From Poteriospumella lacustris (Eukaryota > Sar > Chrysophyceae > Chromulinales > Dinobryaceae), in the NCBI GenBank assembly GCA_008000375.1, contig SMOI01000103.1, forward strand, positions 20,679 to 84,678: a DNA stretch of 64,000 nt, in the 5' to 3' direction. How positions within the stretch are numbered: the stretch's first letter is position 1; each line of letters starts with the position of its first letter. The notes beneath the pieces were generated by a model. That model searched no databases. It was not told where the DNA came from and saw only the letters and a list, made by a program, of their open reading frames with translations. The position numbers were made by a program, and so were the translations under genes. Below are positions 45,460-58,034 of this stretch, piece by piece.

Positions 45460-48400
45460 ATGTCTCAACTAACAAGGGAAAATCTCGATGCCAATGACGA
45501 CGTCGGGAGAGATCGGTTGAAAGAAACAAGTGATTTCGATAGCAATTTCCGGGACCAGTAAGTTTATGCCTTTCGCAGATACTCTCGTCAACAATGCCCT
45601 TATCTGTTGATTTCTTCTTTAGAACTCGTGAAAGAGCATTAAAGATTTACAAAAATGAATTGAATAGACCCTCCAGTATCGATTTGGGTCTTCATGGCGT
45701 GACTAGAGCGGCTCTGAGAACACTCTGCAAAACCGCAGTGCTGGAGTCGTCGAAATCGATTCGACGAAGATATTCTTATTCAGCTTTATCATCGTCAATC
45801 AATTCGCTCATGAATAACAACGATAATAATGCGATCAGTGCGTTGCGAATGTTGCAGAAGGAACGATTGATCGTGTCTCGTCTCGGCTTCCCGGACAAAG
45901 CGATGGAACTGGACAAGGAGATCGAAGTGATGCGCGAGAAGGCGAAAAAGGCCCGCGCGGAAGAAGAATCAAAGATTTTATATCAACGAATGAAAACCTT
46001 GGCCATTACACATCATCGCAAAGAACAGCGCCTGGAGTTCATTCTGGCCGAAGAGACGCGCCAAATGAACGAAAGGTTCGCTGTCGAAGAGAGAAAATTG
46101 CTTAAACGCCAAGAAATCGAGTTCCTGCGGGTATTGGAAAATGCTACGCGCCGAGCGATTGGTAGAGTGAAGAAATGCAACTGCGACAAGCCATACACCT
46201 GCCGACACAACAAAACCGCGTCGTACAATACTCGTCGTCCCACGCACACTGTGGTTCAGTACCGTCGTAACGCCAAGCGATTGAAGCGCGCCGGGAGACC
46301 TGAAGAAGCTGCAGCATGGGAAGAAAAAGCAAAGGAATTGGATGAAAAAGAACAGGAGCACTGGCGTGCACGAGTTGCAGATTCCATTGTATCGTCGCCG
46401 TGGGGTGCCAACGAAGCAGCCGTCGACCAAATCACCGAGTTACACAAACGTGAGCTGGCAGTTCTTCGGAAAACCCATGCGGTCAAACAAGATATGCACG
46501 AAAAGAAACAAGCCATGCGACGGAAAAACTTCCGAAACACCATCTTGGCGGAGGAGAGAAAAGTGCGCATGCAATGCCGCAAACAGGCTCTGCTACGTGT
46601 CCGAAAGGACTACGACAAAGAACAACGTGAACAGGCGCGTCAACAAAAGCTGCAGGGGCACTCTGATGGGCTGCAAAACATCTCTCGAAATCTACTGGGC
46701 GAGCAATTCGACGACGATGAGAAGAAGCAAGTCGATTGGGTACCCCCGACGAACTTTGGATTGGACAATTCCGTGCGGTTGATTGATGCTGTGAAAGAGC
46801 TGAACCCGAGCGTGGTGAGCAACATCGATTCAGAAGCGGTGTCTGGTCGAATTCTCACCTCGAAGAAGGACATGGCACAACTGACACCGGATCAATTGCG
46901 GGCCAAAATCCATTCGGGCCTCAAGAAAGACGATAATTCGGATGTGGATTCCGATTCGGACGAAGATGGGGCCATGGCAAGAGGCGGTGATGGCGACGAA
47001 GAAGATATCGTGTACAAGCTGGGCGTGACATCCGGCTCCAAGTTGGTCGACAGGTAGGCCCCTCACGCTACCATTGTGAGTGTTTTATGTGACGATGTTG
47101 TCTTTTGTCTGACGATCCTCGTAGAATGAGACAAAATCGGAGTACCGCTGCCAAGAAAGACGACGCTACTGTGCCGGCCACCCCTACGAGTCCAAGTCTC
47201 GCATCGTCCACGACTGCGTTGGGTGGTTGGCCAGGCACCAACAATGGGTCGACGTTTGGTGGATTTCCGGCTCCCAATGCTGGGATGTTCCCGACACTGG
47301 GGGTCGCCGCGGGGGCCACATCACCGGGTCCAACGACACCATCCACGATGGGCTTCAATGGCGGTACTCCGCTGGCCCTTGGGGGTGGGGCCGCTGGTTT
47401 CTGGGGAAGTACGGGCTCGCTCGGTAACAACCCGTTCGGTTCGTGGAATGCAAACCCGTTCGTGAGCAACACTGCCTTCCCTACAGCCACTACTGCGACT
47501 GGAGCACCGGCCGCGGGACCGTCAGCACCGGCGGCAGCAGTGGTACCCGCTGCCCCTAGCACACCTGCTCCATCGGCGCCATCGTTTCGATCCGGGCTCC
47601 ACCTGGCAAGTGCAGTGGAAGGGGGTCAACCACAGAACGCACCTCAAGCATCCCCCAAGCCTGCAGCCCCGGTGCCATCGATGCCTTTCCCCGCCATGCA
47701 GACGGCGGTCACTGATGCGACGACGTCACATATGCAGCAGCATTTCCAGCAGCAGATGAATCAAGCGGCTTACCACGAAGGGCAGCAATCGCATTCGCAC
47801 GATAGTCAGACATCGCCAGCTAAAGCCGATGCCGCCGACGATGTCGATGGCGACGATGCGATGAGTGGCTACGTGGACGATCGTGAATCCGACGACGGTG
47901 CCCGAGAGTCTCAGTATTCCTCCAACAACAACACTGCTCCAAAGAATGCGGCGGCCGGGCGCCAGCGGTACGTGTTCGACCCGGTCGAAGACACGAAGCC
48001 CGTCAGCTTCAAGCCCGGCAGTGTGCGTGACAACGACTGGAAAGAGCACGACACGGCCTTGGCCAGCAGCAACGGCGTCGAGAATTCGTACGGTGTATCG
48101 GCGGTGGACAAACGGGAAGCTCAAGCGTTGGCGATGGCCACAGCGGCCGAAGCTTCGAATGTCAGCGGGTCTCTCGCGTCGCCGTCCCATGCGTCGAAAC
48201 AAGCGCAAAGTTCTTCGAAGACGGCGCCAGCACCAGCTGCTTCTTCAAATGCTGCACCAGCCGTAACTGAGCCACCTGCACAGGCTAAACAAGCGCCTGC
48301 CGCTGCGCCAGCGAGTTTTCTGGCAACCCCAGCATTCCCGGCGAACCCATTCTCCCAGCAGCAGCAGCAGCCATCGATGCAGTCCCAACAACCGGCCTTC

Positions 48401-51400
48401 ACATCTCAACCTGGATCACAAATGGGGATGGGTAGCAGTGGAATGCCGCCGTGGGGCTCGTCGATGCCACAGGCGAATCCCTTCGGCCCGTCGGTCGCAA
48501 TGACCAGCGGCAGCCCGTGGGGAAACTCAACCGGAAATCCGTTTACCTCGACGCCACAAGCGGTGCCTCCGACCTCGTCCTCCTTCCCATCGAACGGCGG
48601 CTTTGGTAACGCACCGACACAGTTCGCTTCGACGGCGTCTGCTTCACCGATGCCGGCTTCTGCCCTGGGGGGTTTCCCGTCGTCGTCATCATTGCAGTCA
48701 GCTCCACCGTCACTGCAAGCTCCAGCCGCTATACCGTCACAGCCGCTGGGAGGAAGTGCAGCGAACGTGAATCCGTTCGCATCGCGTGCGACTCCCACGG
48801 CGGTTTCAAGTGAAGCTGCCACGGCCGCGGCCACTTCAGCACCAATGTCTCTTGAAGTGCCGCAGAATGCTGTCAAACAAGGCCTTAGCTTAGTGATGCC
48901 TGGTTCTTCACGTCCTGCAGACCAGCCGTCACCGACCAATGGGCAGTTCCAAGGCCTCAGCTTAGTGAGTCCTGGCTCGCCGCGTCCAATGGACCAGCCG
49001 TCACAAGCCAATGGGCAGTTCCAAGGCCTCAGCTTAGTGATTCCTGGCTCGCCACGACCAATGTCTGAGGGGATCAATCCGTTCGGATCGAGTCAACAAA
49101 GTTTGTCTCGCGGAGGGTCGCAGTCCTTTGGTATTCATCACGATCCGCCGGTTCCTGGAACGCCCGATGCTGTGCCTTCCAAGAGCGCGCTGGCCCAGCA
49201 GTCCCACTACAACAAGAAAGGCCAATGTACGACAAAGAGCGTCGCAAAGAAATCGGTACAATTCGGTGTGGACGAAATCGTCATGTTCGAAACGCCCGCT
49301 GCGAGTGATGACGGCGACGAGGCTTCGTCGACGGCGCCATTGTCACCGGCGTCTCCTCTGTCTTCCACCTCGTCCATGTCCTCGCCTGCGCCACCGTTGA
49401 TGCGATCCACGAGTGCGCGGTTGACCGAAGAGATTCTCGTCACTTCCGAAGGTTCTTCCGAAACGCTCCGCGTTGTGCCGAGTGACATGGACGTGCACGA
49501 GAAGGAGCGACTGGTGGAGAAGTTCACTGCCCATCATCCCAACCACGTTAGCCCCGTGATCGAGGAGATTAAAGAGGATTTGCGTACACATAGCTACTCT
49601 TCCGATCTCCACATGGCCTTGGCCGCTCCTGCGGTCATCCCCGTGCCGCATGTTCCATCTGCACCGAAGCCTGAATCCGGCGGTTTCCAACGACCGGCAG
49701 CGAAGTTGCATCTTGCACCGCAAGCGCAACAATCTCAACAAGATGGGACATCGTTGACGACGTCGGCCTCGCTCGAGGCTCATGAGATGCGTCAGATTCA
49801 AGCACTGGCAGCTCGTGCTTCCAGTGGCGGTACCACGCGTGGGTCGATGGACATGAGTGTCTTGTCGATGGGGTCGGTAGGCGGCGTTTCTGCGTCCAAT
49901 GCATATGCCGGTGGCAATGTGTCGACGCGGTCGTCGATGGACCTGACCATGCAGCTGACGGACGACCCAGTCTTCCACGATCACGACGAGGCCGCACCAG
50001 AGTCACAGCCACAGGCACAGACAACGGTGCCAAGTTTCACCTCTGCCACCGCTGCAGCGAGTTATGCACCGTCGCAGCCTCAAGCGACGACGATGTCGAG
50101 TTCTGAGTCACAGTCGGGTCCATCTGCTCCTGCCGCTTCGATGGCTCCTTGGTCAGCACCTAGCTCGTTCGGAATGGCAGCTGCACCCACAGCGCAAGTG
50201 GTGCCATCCAACCCTTTCGGTGGCGCCAACGACGTTTCCTCTCAGCAGCAACCCAACACCTTCGGTGGTAGCGGTTTCGGTGGCTTCAACAACTCCGGCT
50301 TCCCTTCGTCGGGTTCGTTCCCGGCGAACAGTGGCTTCCCTTCGTCGTCGTTTGGCGGCAGTGGCCCAGAGACGTCATTCGCATCGTCCCCAACCAATGC
50401 GAACCCCTTCGCCTCTTTCCCCTCTGCCTCACCAGCGCCAATGTCACAGTTCCCCGTCTCGGCAAATAACGCGGCGTCCTCCTTCGGGTCGTTACCCTCC
50501 GGCACGAACACGTTTCAACCCGCTGCGAACGCCATGATGGGCAGTAATCCCTACGGCGGCCAAGCGAACAACAACCACGTGGACTTGTCCCATGATTACA
50601 CTCACGAGACACAGTCCGCTTCGACCGATGACGCGATGTACGTGCAAAAGGGAGGTCCGAACTGGGACTTGGCCTTGTTCCGTCTCGCCAATTTGGACAA
50701 CATCCACGAGACACTCGAGTTCATTCTCACCGATGTCGATCTGTACGAAGCCGCCGAGTTGTACATCTCGACCATTGGCTCGTACCATCACGATCAAGTC
50801 GGACCGGACGGCAGGGACAGAGACGATAATGGTCTTTCGTCACGCGATCGTGACGAAAACGATGGCGACGAACACGACGCCGAGTTACACGCCCACGAAT
50901 TGACGATGCATTTGCAGTTGTTGCGGGGATGGAAACGATACCAGCAACACCCCGAAGATACAGAGGGTCTGTTGATGGGGCTGGAGGAAGTCCTGGGGTT
51001 GGAACAAGAGGACATCATGGATCATTTGTCGGACGCCGTGCGTCACAACGAAGCGAAGTTGCAGCAAATCTTCAATGACATGGCGTACGCCTTGGTGCCC
51101 GAATTCATTTTGTCGTCGGATTTTGAAGCGTATTTTGAGACGCATTCGCCGGTGAAAGCCCACAACAAGAAATTGCGGATCGATTCGAAGTCATGGCTGG
51201 GCAAGTTCCAAAAGGTCGCCAACGACCACAGTGTGCCGTGTCACTTGTTCCTCGGGAGCGGTGGTACGGATCATCGTCCCTATGCGAACAACAAGATGCG
51301 TACGATCTTTGGGCCCATGTGTGATGCGCCATCGCCACGGGAATACATCGATCCGGGTCACAACGACCCTGCGGCGGTACAAGCGTTTTTACAGGCGATG

Positions 51401-51607
51401 AAAGAAGGCCAAGATGTGATGACCGCCTTGATTTGCCGCACGATGAAGAATGGCCGACCCCCGGCGTTGCTGGCGGTGAAGCACATGCATTCGTATAAAC
51501 ACCCCGAGATGATCAAATATTCGCTGGTGGTCTATCACGATATGTCGCAACCCGATGCAGAACGGAAACTCAAAGTCGTTCAAGCGTTGTTGAAATCGAT
51601 GCCGTGA
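45460..51607 (+). CDS. large coiled-coil, NPF/FG-rich protein with PAS-like C-terminus
   Basis: Exon 1 (45460-45557) joins exon 2 (from 45623) in frame. Exon 2 reaches TAG at 47055, but removal of a 71-base GT-AG intron (47054-47124) joins it in frame to the next open stretch, giving about 2005 residues. The N-terminal 500 are basic coiled coil (LGFPDKAMELDKEIEVMREK; a Cys/His cluster KKCNCDKPYTCRHNK). The middle 1100 are Ser/Pro/Ala/Gln disorder with many NPF motifs (NPFGS, NPFAS, NPFTS) and FGGF-type patches, typical of EH-domain ligands or trafficking scaffolds; a 23-codon unit built on GLSLV.PGS is repeated three times near 48883-49060. The last 330 are helical with a PAS-like end (NDPAAVQAFLQAMKEG, then CRTMKNGRPP and YSLVVYHDMS). 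If the 71-base segment is not an intron, these are two adjacent genes, the second starting at ATG 47126. Confidence 0.65.
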
Positions 51608-53365
51608 GAAACTGAACGCGCAGCGCAAGGAAGAGATTCTCTGTCATGGTGATCTTCGAAGCCTCTTATGAGAATTGCTTCTTCCGTTCGAGAGAACATA
51701 AGCGACCCTTTGAGCAATAGCGTTGACCTCGTCATCGATTCGAATCTGTTCAGCTTCCTCACGCACCGTTCTTTTTCATTTCATCAACTCGCACCAAGTT
51801 TTTTCTTTCTTTCTTTTTTTCTTTCGTTTTTCTGTTCTTTTTCGTCCCTTGCTTCCCTGCTTCGTCCCCAGACTCCCCAGTGTACATATCGCATCGTCTG
51901 TCTGTCTGTCTCCGGTCTCTGTTGCTGTGCTCCATATCTCTCTTTCTCACTTCCCCTCCCCCCAACCATTACCATAGTGTAGGATGATGCATCTGCTGTG
52001 CATCTGCGCAGGTGTATGGTATGTCTTTGGTAGATCGATGATTGTTTTGACCGACTCCAGCGAGTGTGTATATATATATCGTTTATTGTCAATCGGTTGG
52101 TGTCTTTGCACTGATGGCGATGGATTGATTCGATTGTTTTTTTTAAGTTTGTTTTCTGTTAGGTTTGTTTTCTGTCCCTGTTCCGGTGTGTTGGGAGTCG
52201 GATTGGTGCTGACGAGCGTCGGAGCACTCTAGTCACATCCGCTTGGTGCTATGTTGGTTTCTGGGTTTTCTGTTGTTCGTTTGCGAGTGAATTCCTTTTC
52301 GCCATTGATGGCCACGCAAATGCTGCATATCTTTCATGTCTTTTGCACTCTCCACTGCGAGGTCGGTGCCAGAACAAGGCTCACGAGACGAGGGCCCTAT
52401 CGGGCAACAATCAGCACCTGCACTCGTCCACCCTCATCTCCTTCCCTCTCTTTAGTTCGAGACTACTTTTCAATTAAATTCGTTTCAGTTGTTCTCTACT
52501 CTATAGACATTTTATTTCGTCAACGTGGTGGTTGTGGTGTCTTCGGTGCCAGTAGCAACTTGTTACGACATCGTGGAGAATGGTTCCAATGATACATACG
52601 TACTGTGTGGACAGCCACTATCAGCAAACGCGTTACCCTTTCTTTCAATGATATTCCCATCTCTCTGTCGTTCTCCCGCCTCATCTTCTGAACAATGGTC
52701 CTTCATATGGTCGTTGTATGCATGTGCGTGAATCTACTGTACACATCTACTTCCATTGGATTGCCGAAGCGTGATTGCTGTTTCGTTAGTTTTTGGTCTC
52801 TTCTTTGATGTCCTACGTCGCTCAGTTGTGTGTTCGTGTGTCTGGCTTTCTTCGTAGCTTCGTCGCCAGCGCCAACAATGAAGGGAAGGAAAACTACCGC
52901 AGCACGTATTCATTTCAGCAGCGACACGTAACAGCTCACGCGTCACTTATTTGTCAAATATACGTATGGGTAGCCTCATTAGCAACGTATTTAATTATTT
53001 AACTACTAGTCCACTGTTTCTAATGGCGAATATATGTTTGTGAGAAGTGCTGCGACTGGACTGCCCTGCCGTAGAAAGTTCCCAGACACCCAAAACAAAA
53101 CCGTACATTCTGGAACTGCCCCCCGTTTCAGTGGGATGAAGCCGGTTGGCCGGACGTGTTGTTTTTTCTTCCTTTTCAATGAAAAGTGTTGGGCGCATGA
53201 AAAGAAAGGAAGGACATGAAAACGAGCCGTTCAGATGAACGGTGCATCGTTTGCCACCGTCTCGAAAAAAATACGTCAACAATTCGTCGTTCTGAATAGA
53301 AACAGTTCGCAATAAAGAGCATCTGACCAGAGACAAGAGAGATATAAATTTTATTGCATGTCACG
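51608..53365. other. long intergenic region
   Basis: 1.76 kb with no gene. The first 500 bases are T-rich on the plus strand (ttctttctttttttctttcg near 51800-51840) and look like a 3' UTR. A tatatata run lies at 52068-52078. Open frames are short and lack protein-like composition. No tRNA or other RNA gene was recognised by eye. Confidence 0.5.
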
Positions 53366-55316
53366 ATGGATATTTTCCATTTGCCATCATGTTTATTAAC
53401 ATCGTTGTTCATGGATTGGATTGAAAAGGCGGATATCATTCGGTTGGATATGGCTGTTTGCAACAAAACTCTTAGGCCTCTGTATCTGGAGGTTCTAAGA
53501 ACAACAGGATTTTCGTTTGATTCAATGACCATACGAAATGGCGACAAAGAGCTCGCCTGGATTCGTCAACGAGGAGTCTACGTTGAAAAGATCGTGTTGA
53601 TCGATATTTCCGCCTTTGATCAGCTCCCAAAAGACTGCATGCCTTCATCATACAATCGAGGAGTCGCGATTGAGTTTCCTCCTGCTGCAAAAAAGAGTTT
53701 ATCATTTATTCGAGCGATCCGGATCTTCAAGCGATTTGGAGCTTTGGTAACATTGACTTTGCAGCAGCCTCTCAATGTATTCACTGATGCGGAATTTTGT
53801 GCAATATTAGCCAGTTGCAGTCAATTGAAGGAGTTAGAAATCGCAAATTGTGTCCACTTAACCAATCGAGGCATTGCCGAAATATCAGAACTGTGCACAA
53901 GATTGCAAAGAGTATCATTTATCCAGTGCAAAGAGATCCACCCGTCCAGTTTGTATTTTCTTCTCAAAAACTTACCTGACCTGGAGTACGCAAGATTCGA
54001 AAGCTGCTACGGGCGTGAAATTGTTAAGGAAATGGTCGAAGGATGTGTTACTCATCAACTCAGTGTTCTGGAGTTGGTTTACGTGTGGTACGTTAGTGAT
54101 GTCATGACAAAAGTCATTATATCGTGTCTACCAAATCTATCGACGATTATTCTCCGCGGTACCATGATAACAGTCGATGTGGTGAAGATGATTCGAGGCA
54201 CCCTTCCTCGGCTGACGACCTTAGATGTGAGTGCGTCGACGTATGTGACTGATGATCACATTTTGCAATTCGTGGGCAACGAAACAGGAGCAGCTTCTGT
54301 ATCTTTCTTGCAGACACTATCTCTCAGCTATTGTTCACGCATTTCAGATGTAGCACTTATGGAAATCAGCAAAACGCTCCCCTTCCTGGAATCGTTATCA
54401 TTGCAGAACTGCTTGGGGATATCTGACCACGGGGTGGGTTACCTCACGAAGCTCAACAAGCTACGGTTTTTGGATCTTCGACAATGCTACTCGCTTTCCA
54501 ACATTTCATTTCTTGCGATAATTTTGGATCTATCGACGAAGGAGTTGAAAGCATTGCATATTGCAGATTGCAAGAGATTAACCGATGCAGTCTTTCTGGA
54601 TGCGGTTCATCAACACAGTCACGTGTTGTTGGAGCTTCCATCACGATTGGAAATACTGGATGTTGAAGGTTGTCATGGCATAACTGATGTGGGATTGGTT
54701 CATTTCGGAACTGTATTTCCTCGTTTGTTGGACTTGAATCTCAGTCGTTGTGGGGGGATTTCGTATACTGGATTGGCGGAATTGCTGTCTAAAACCCCAC
54801 AGCTCACTGCTTTATGTTTGAAGCGCACTATTCGAGCGGTGTCCTCCATTTCCATCGAAGCCATTGGAACACATTTGAAACAACTTCAAACGCTTGATAT
54901 CTCTTTTTGCTTTCCTTCACTTCTCACCGTCGATCGAGACTTGGCGTGGATCATCAACCAAAATCGTCGCCTCCGCTCACTCCATCTCGACGGAACATTC
55001 ACAGCGGACTGTTTCCGTCACCATCGAGCGTTGTGGCGCTCTCTTCGAAGCATCATTTCGTTGAACGGCATCAACGTTACAATCGGTAAGAGGACATCGC
55101 CTATTTCGCAAAAAGCCTCACTGACATTGCCATGGTTTAGATATCAACATTCGCGATGATAACAGTCCCGACTCCCCGACAACTGTGACAACGTCACTTT
55201 CACATGAACCAGAGGTTATTCCAGAGGAGCCCAAAGAATCTCGCGGAACTGTCCGACGTTCAGACAGTCGTGGTTCAACCAATCGAAATAGATACAATCG
55301 CCGGCGGCGGTATTAG
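53366..55316 (+). CDS. F-box-like leucine-rich-repeat (FBXL/AMN1-type) protein, two exons
   Basis: Exon 1 (53366-55085) and exon 2 (55141-55316) join across a 55-base GT-AG intron to 631 residues. The start MDIFHLPSCLLTSLFMDWIE... resembles an F-box helix pair (LP..LL..LF..WI), with residues 1-45 in that role. About fifteen Cys-containing LRRs of the FBXL/AMN1 kind follow (L..L.I..C..L.D..L..I), for example LKELEIANCVHLTNRGIAEI. The C-terminal exon is polar and ends in an Arg-rich tail (NRYNRRRRY). F-box LRR proteins select substrates for SCF ubiquitin ligases. The F-box is weak by eye, so a plain AMN1-like LRR protein is the alternative. The composition is much less GC-rich than in the surface LRR gene at 8478. 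Confidence 0.8.
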
Positions 55317-56091
55317 TTGTCTCTGCTACAGCGACTGTCTCTCAGAGACCTCAACCGTAGTGACTTCTTTTCTTGTGTCGTGCTTGACAGATCATTAACC
55401 ATCACATTTGTTTGCTTTGGTTTCGCGTTTTCTTTGCACCCCAAGTTTTGCTTTTTTATTTTTGAATTTTTGTTTGTTGCCGCTGCTGTTCCACTGGTAA
55501 GGTTCGATTGCTTCCCACATATTCTTTTTGCTTTATTTTTTTCATCAATTGGGAAATCCTTCTCCAACGTAGATAGACAACACATACAACGCTCTCACTC
55601 ATGTTTTGCTTGCTGACTTCTTCGCCAGCTGTTCTGTTCTTCTCCTCTCACCCAAATATTTACCTCCAATGCCACTGTCAAACTTCATAACACCGCTAAT
55701 TAAGCTTCCTTTCGTTGCGACACAACCGTTTCACCCAAGTCCTCTGTGTCGCCACCTCCGTCGCTGCTGGCGGTGTAAAACGCTCCAAACCGCAACCGTC
55801 GCCTGCTGTTCGCCTCTTGTCGCTGTGTCGGTTGTGCTCGCGTCGTGTAAAACGCAAGATATGCCTCGTGATCGCACACGAAGAACAACAAGTCACAAAC
55901 TCCGTGAAGTCATTTCACAACTGTCCATCACGATTTCACTTGCTACGTGTTGTTGGTTCTACCACCTCTCGAGCAAGACGCTGCAGCATTCGTACTTGGA
56001 GACTCTGCGGTGACGTTCTTTTTTCCCCAACAGATCTCTTTCTTCTTCTCGTGTTAGTCTTTTCACCAAGACCACATCTTTCTTCCTCACC
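55317..56091. other. upstream region of G-beta copy 1
   Basis: T-rich 3' flank of the F-box gene to about 55600, then the 5' region of G-beta copy 1. From about 55715 it matches, in inverted form, the upstream region of G-beta copy 2, interrupted by several short insertions in this copy. Confidence 0.55.
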
Positions 56092-57144
56092 ATGGCTGAT
56101 ATCGCACAACGTATCGCAGACGCCAAGCGTCAAGTGGAGAGCTTGAAGCAACAAGTGACGAAAGCCCAAGAGCAGAAGCTCAGCGGTTACAATGGCATCA
56201 AGACAGTGGCGGCTGGTCGGGCGACGCCCTTGGGTCCCACCCCGAAGGTGCGACGAACACTGAAGGGTCACTTCGGCAAAATCTACGCCATGCATTGGTC
56301 GGGATCGAGCAAGGACCTGGTGAGTGCGTCGCAGGACGGCAAGTTGATCGTGTGGGACGCGATCGCCAACACAAAGACACAGGCGATTCCGCTGCGCTCG
56401 TCGTGGGTGATGACGTGCGCGTTCGAGCAGTCGAAGTGTGGGTTGGTGGCGTGCGGTGGTTTGGACAACTTGTGTACCATCTATCAGATCAACCAGCCGT
56501 CCGTGACGCGTTCGCACCGCGAGTTGGCGGCACACGACGGTTATCTGTCGTGCTGTCGGTTCATTTCCGACTCGACCATTTTGACGTCGTCGGGTGACCA
56601 GACCTGCATGTTGTGGGACGTGGAGTTGGGCCAGTCGAAGCAGACGTTCCAGGACCACGAGGGCGATGTGATGTCGCTGTCGATCTTGCCGGCGGTGGAC
56701 CCCAACATGTTCGTGTCGGGTTCGTGTGACTCGCAGGCGAAGGTGTGGGATATCCGCACGGGCAAGTGCACGATGACGTTGCGCGGCCACGAGTCGGACA
56801 TCAACTCGGTGTGTCTGTTCCCCGACGCGAAGTGCTTCGGCACGGGCTCCGACGACACGACGACACGTTTCTTCGACATCCGTTCGTGCTGCGAGGTGTC
56901 GGAGTTCCGCAACGACAACATCGTGTGCGGCATCACATCGGTGGCGTTCTCGAAGTCGGGTCGCTTGATGTTCGCGGGCTACGACGACTACAACTGTTTG
57001 GGCTGGGACATTTTGGGTGCGACGGACAAGCACGTGTACCAGCTGCAAGGTCACGAGAACCGCGTGTCTTGTTTGGGCGTGGCGCCCGACGGCAATGCGT
57101 TGTGTACCGGCTCGTGGGACACGATGCTGAAGCTGTGGGCCTAA
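56092..57144 (+). CDS. GNB: heterotrimeric G-protein beta subunit, copy 1
   Basis: 350 residues, single exon, from ATG 56092. An N-terminal coiled coil (residues 1-35, [14 protein letters not shown]) for pairing with G-gamma precedes seven WD repeats. These include [81 protein letters not shown] and [11 protein letters not shown] at the end. This matches the animal, plant and fungal G-beta family in length and motif order. The beta-gamma dimer works at the plasma membrane downstream of G-protein-coupled receptors. The gene is converged upon by a second copy encoding the same protein. Confidence 0.97.
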   Translation: MADIAQRIADAKRQVESLKQQVTKAQEQKLSGYNGIKTVAAGRATPLGPTPKVRRTLKGHFGKIYAMHWSGSSKDLVSASQDGKLIVWDAIANTKTQAIPLRSSWVMTCAFEQSKCGLVACGGLDNLCTIYQINQPSVTRSHRELAAHDGYLSCCRFISDSTILTSSGDQTCMLWDVELGQSKQTFQDHEGDVMSLSILPAVDPNMFVSGSCDSQAKVWDIRTGKCTMTLRGHESDINSVCLFPDAKCFGTGSDDTTTRFFDIRSCCEVSEFRNDNIVCGITSVAFSKSGRLMFAGYDDYNCLGWDILGATDKHVYQLQGHENRVSCLGVAPDGNALCTGSWDTMLKLWA

Positions 57145-58034
57145 GCGCACCTTGATGGGCGCGGGTCGGTGCAGTCTGGCGTCGCGGTTGCGTTTGTCCA
57201 GTTTGTATTGTAGTTTGCTTTTGTCACATGTCTTCCCTGCTGAGTCTATCTGGTGCTCGCACATTTTCGTTTCTCGTCTCGCGTTTGTATGGTTTTTGTT
57301 TGTTTTGTTTCCGCCCATGTTCTGGTCTCTTTTAGTTTTGTTGTCTTCTTCTGTAAATTGGAGTCTCTATGGTTCGTTGGGAGGTCAAAAGGTTGCCACT
57401 GACTGCTGAGAAGCAACCCACAGGCGGCGGCGACGATGTTAAATACATAATTATGGACGACTTCACCGCGGTTTTTGTTGATAACAGCAGTGATATACAT
57501 GATAGTGAAGTGTTGTGCTGGCGATGATGGTGCTGCTGGGGGGGGGGGGCGGCGATAGACGTGCGTGACTACAGGAGCCGCACTGCTGCACTCGTCCATC
57601 GCCGACCCGCACTCGCTGCCACTAGAACGCTTCCTATTCTTGAGACTATGCTGTACACAAAAACATCTCAACGCGCAGGTGGTGTACGTCCACAATGTAT
57701 TTACGTCGTTTACATCCACTGACTCACGCACACGAGTCGTCTATCGATTCGGCACGTGGGTCGCTGCCCACGAAGACGAAACCCACCAAAACCAATGAAA
57801 GAGCAAAACCAAAACAAAAAAAACAGCGAAGAAACTAAAATGAAATCTGGAAGAGGGGTAGACAGAACAAATGAAAAACCACGACGAGCGTCGACAGAGA
57901 GCGCGACAACGGAAGAAGAAGCGACAGAGAACAAAGCTATAAGATATACTCGCAGGAGACATGCGACACGAATACAAACTGGACGACGCAACCGCGACGC
58001 CAGACTGCACCGACCCGCGCCCATCAAGGTGCGC
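57145..58034. other. spacer between the two convergent G-beta genes
   Basis: 890 bases hold both 3' flanks. Only the 70-100 bases next to each stop are shared; the rest is unique, T-rich in the direction of each gene, with a 12-base G run at 57538-57549. No other gene is seen. Confidence 0.6.

Noticed and set aside
51608-53365. Possible RNA genes in the long gene-free stretch
   Set aside because: No tRNA B-box-like sequence or cloverleaf could be recognised by eye. A covariance-model scan would be needed.
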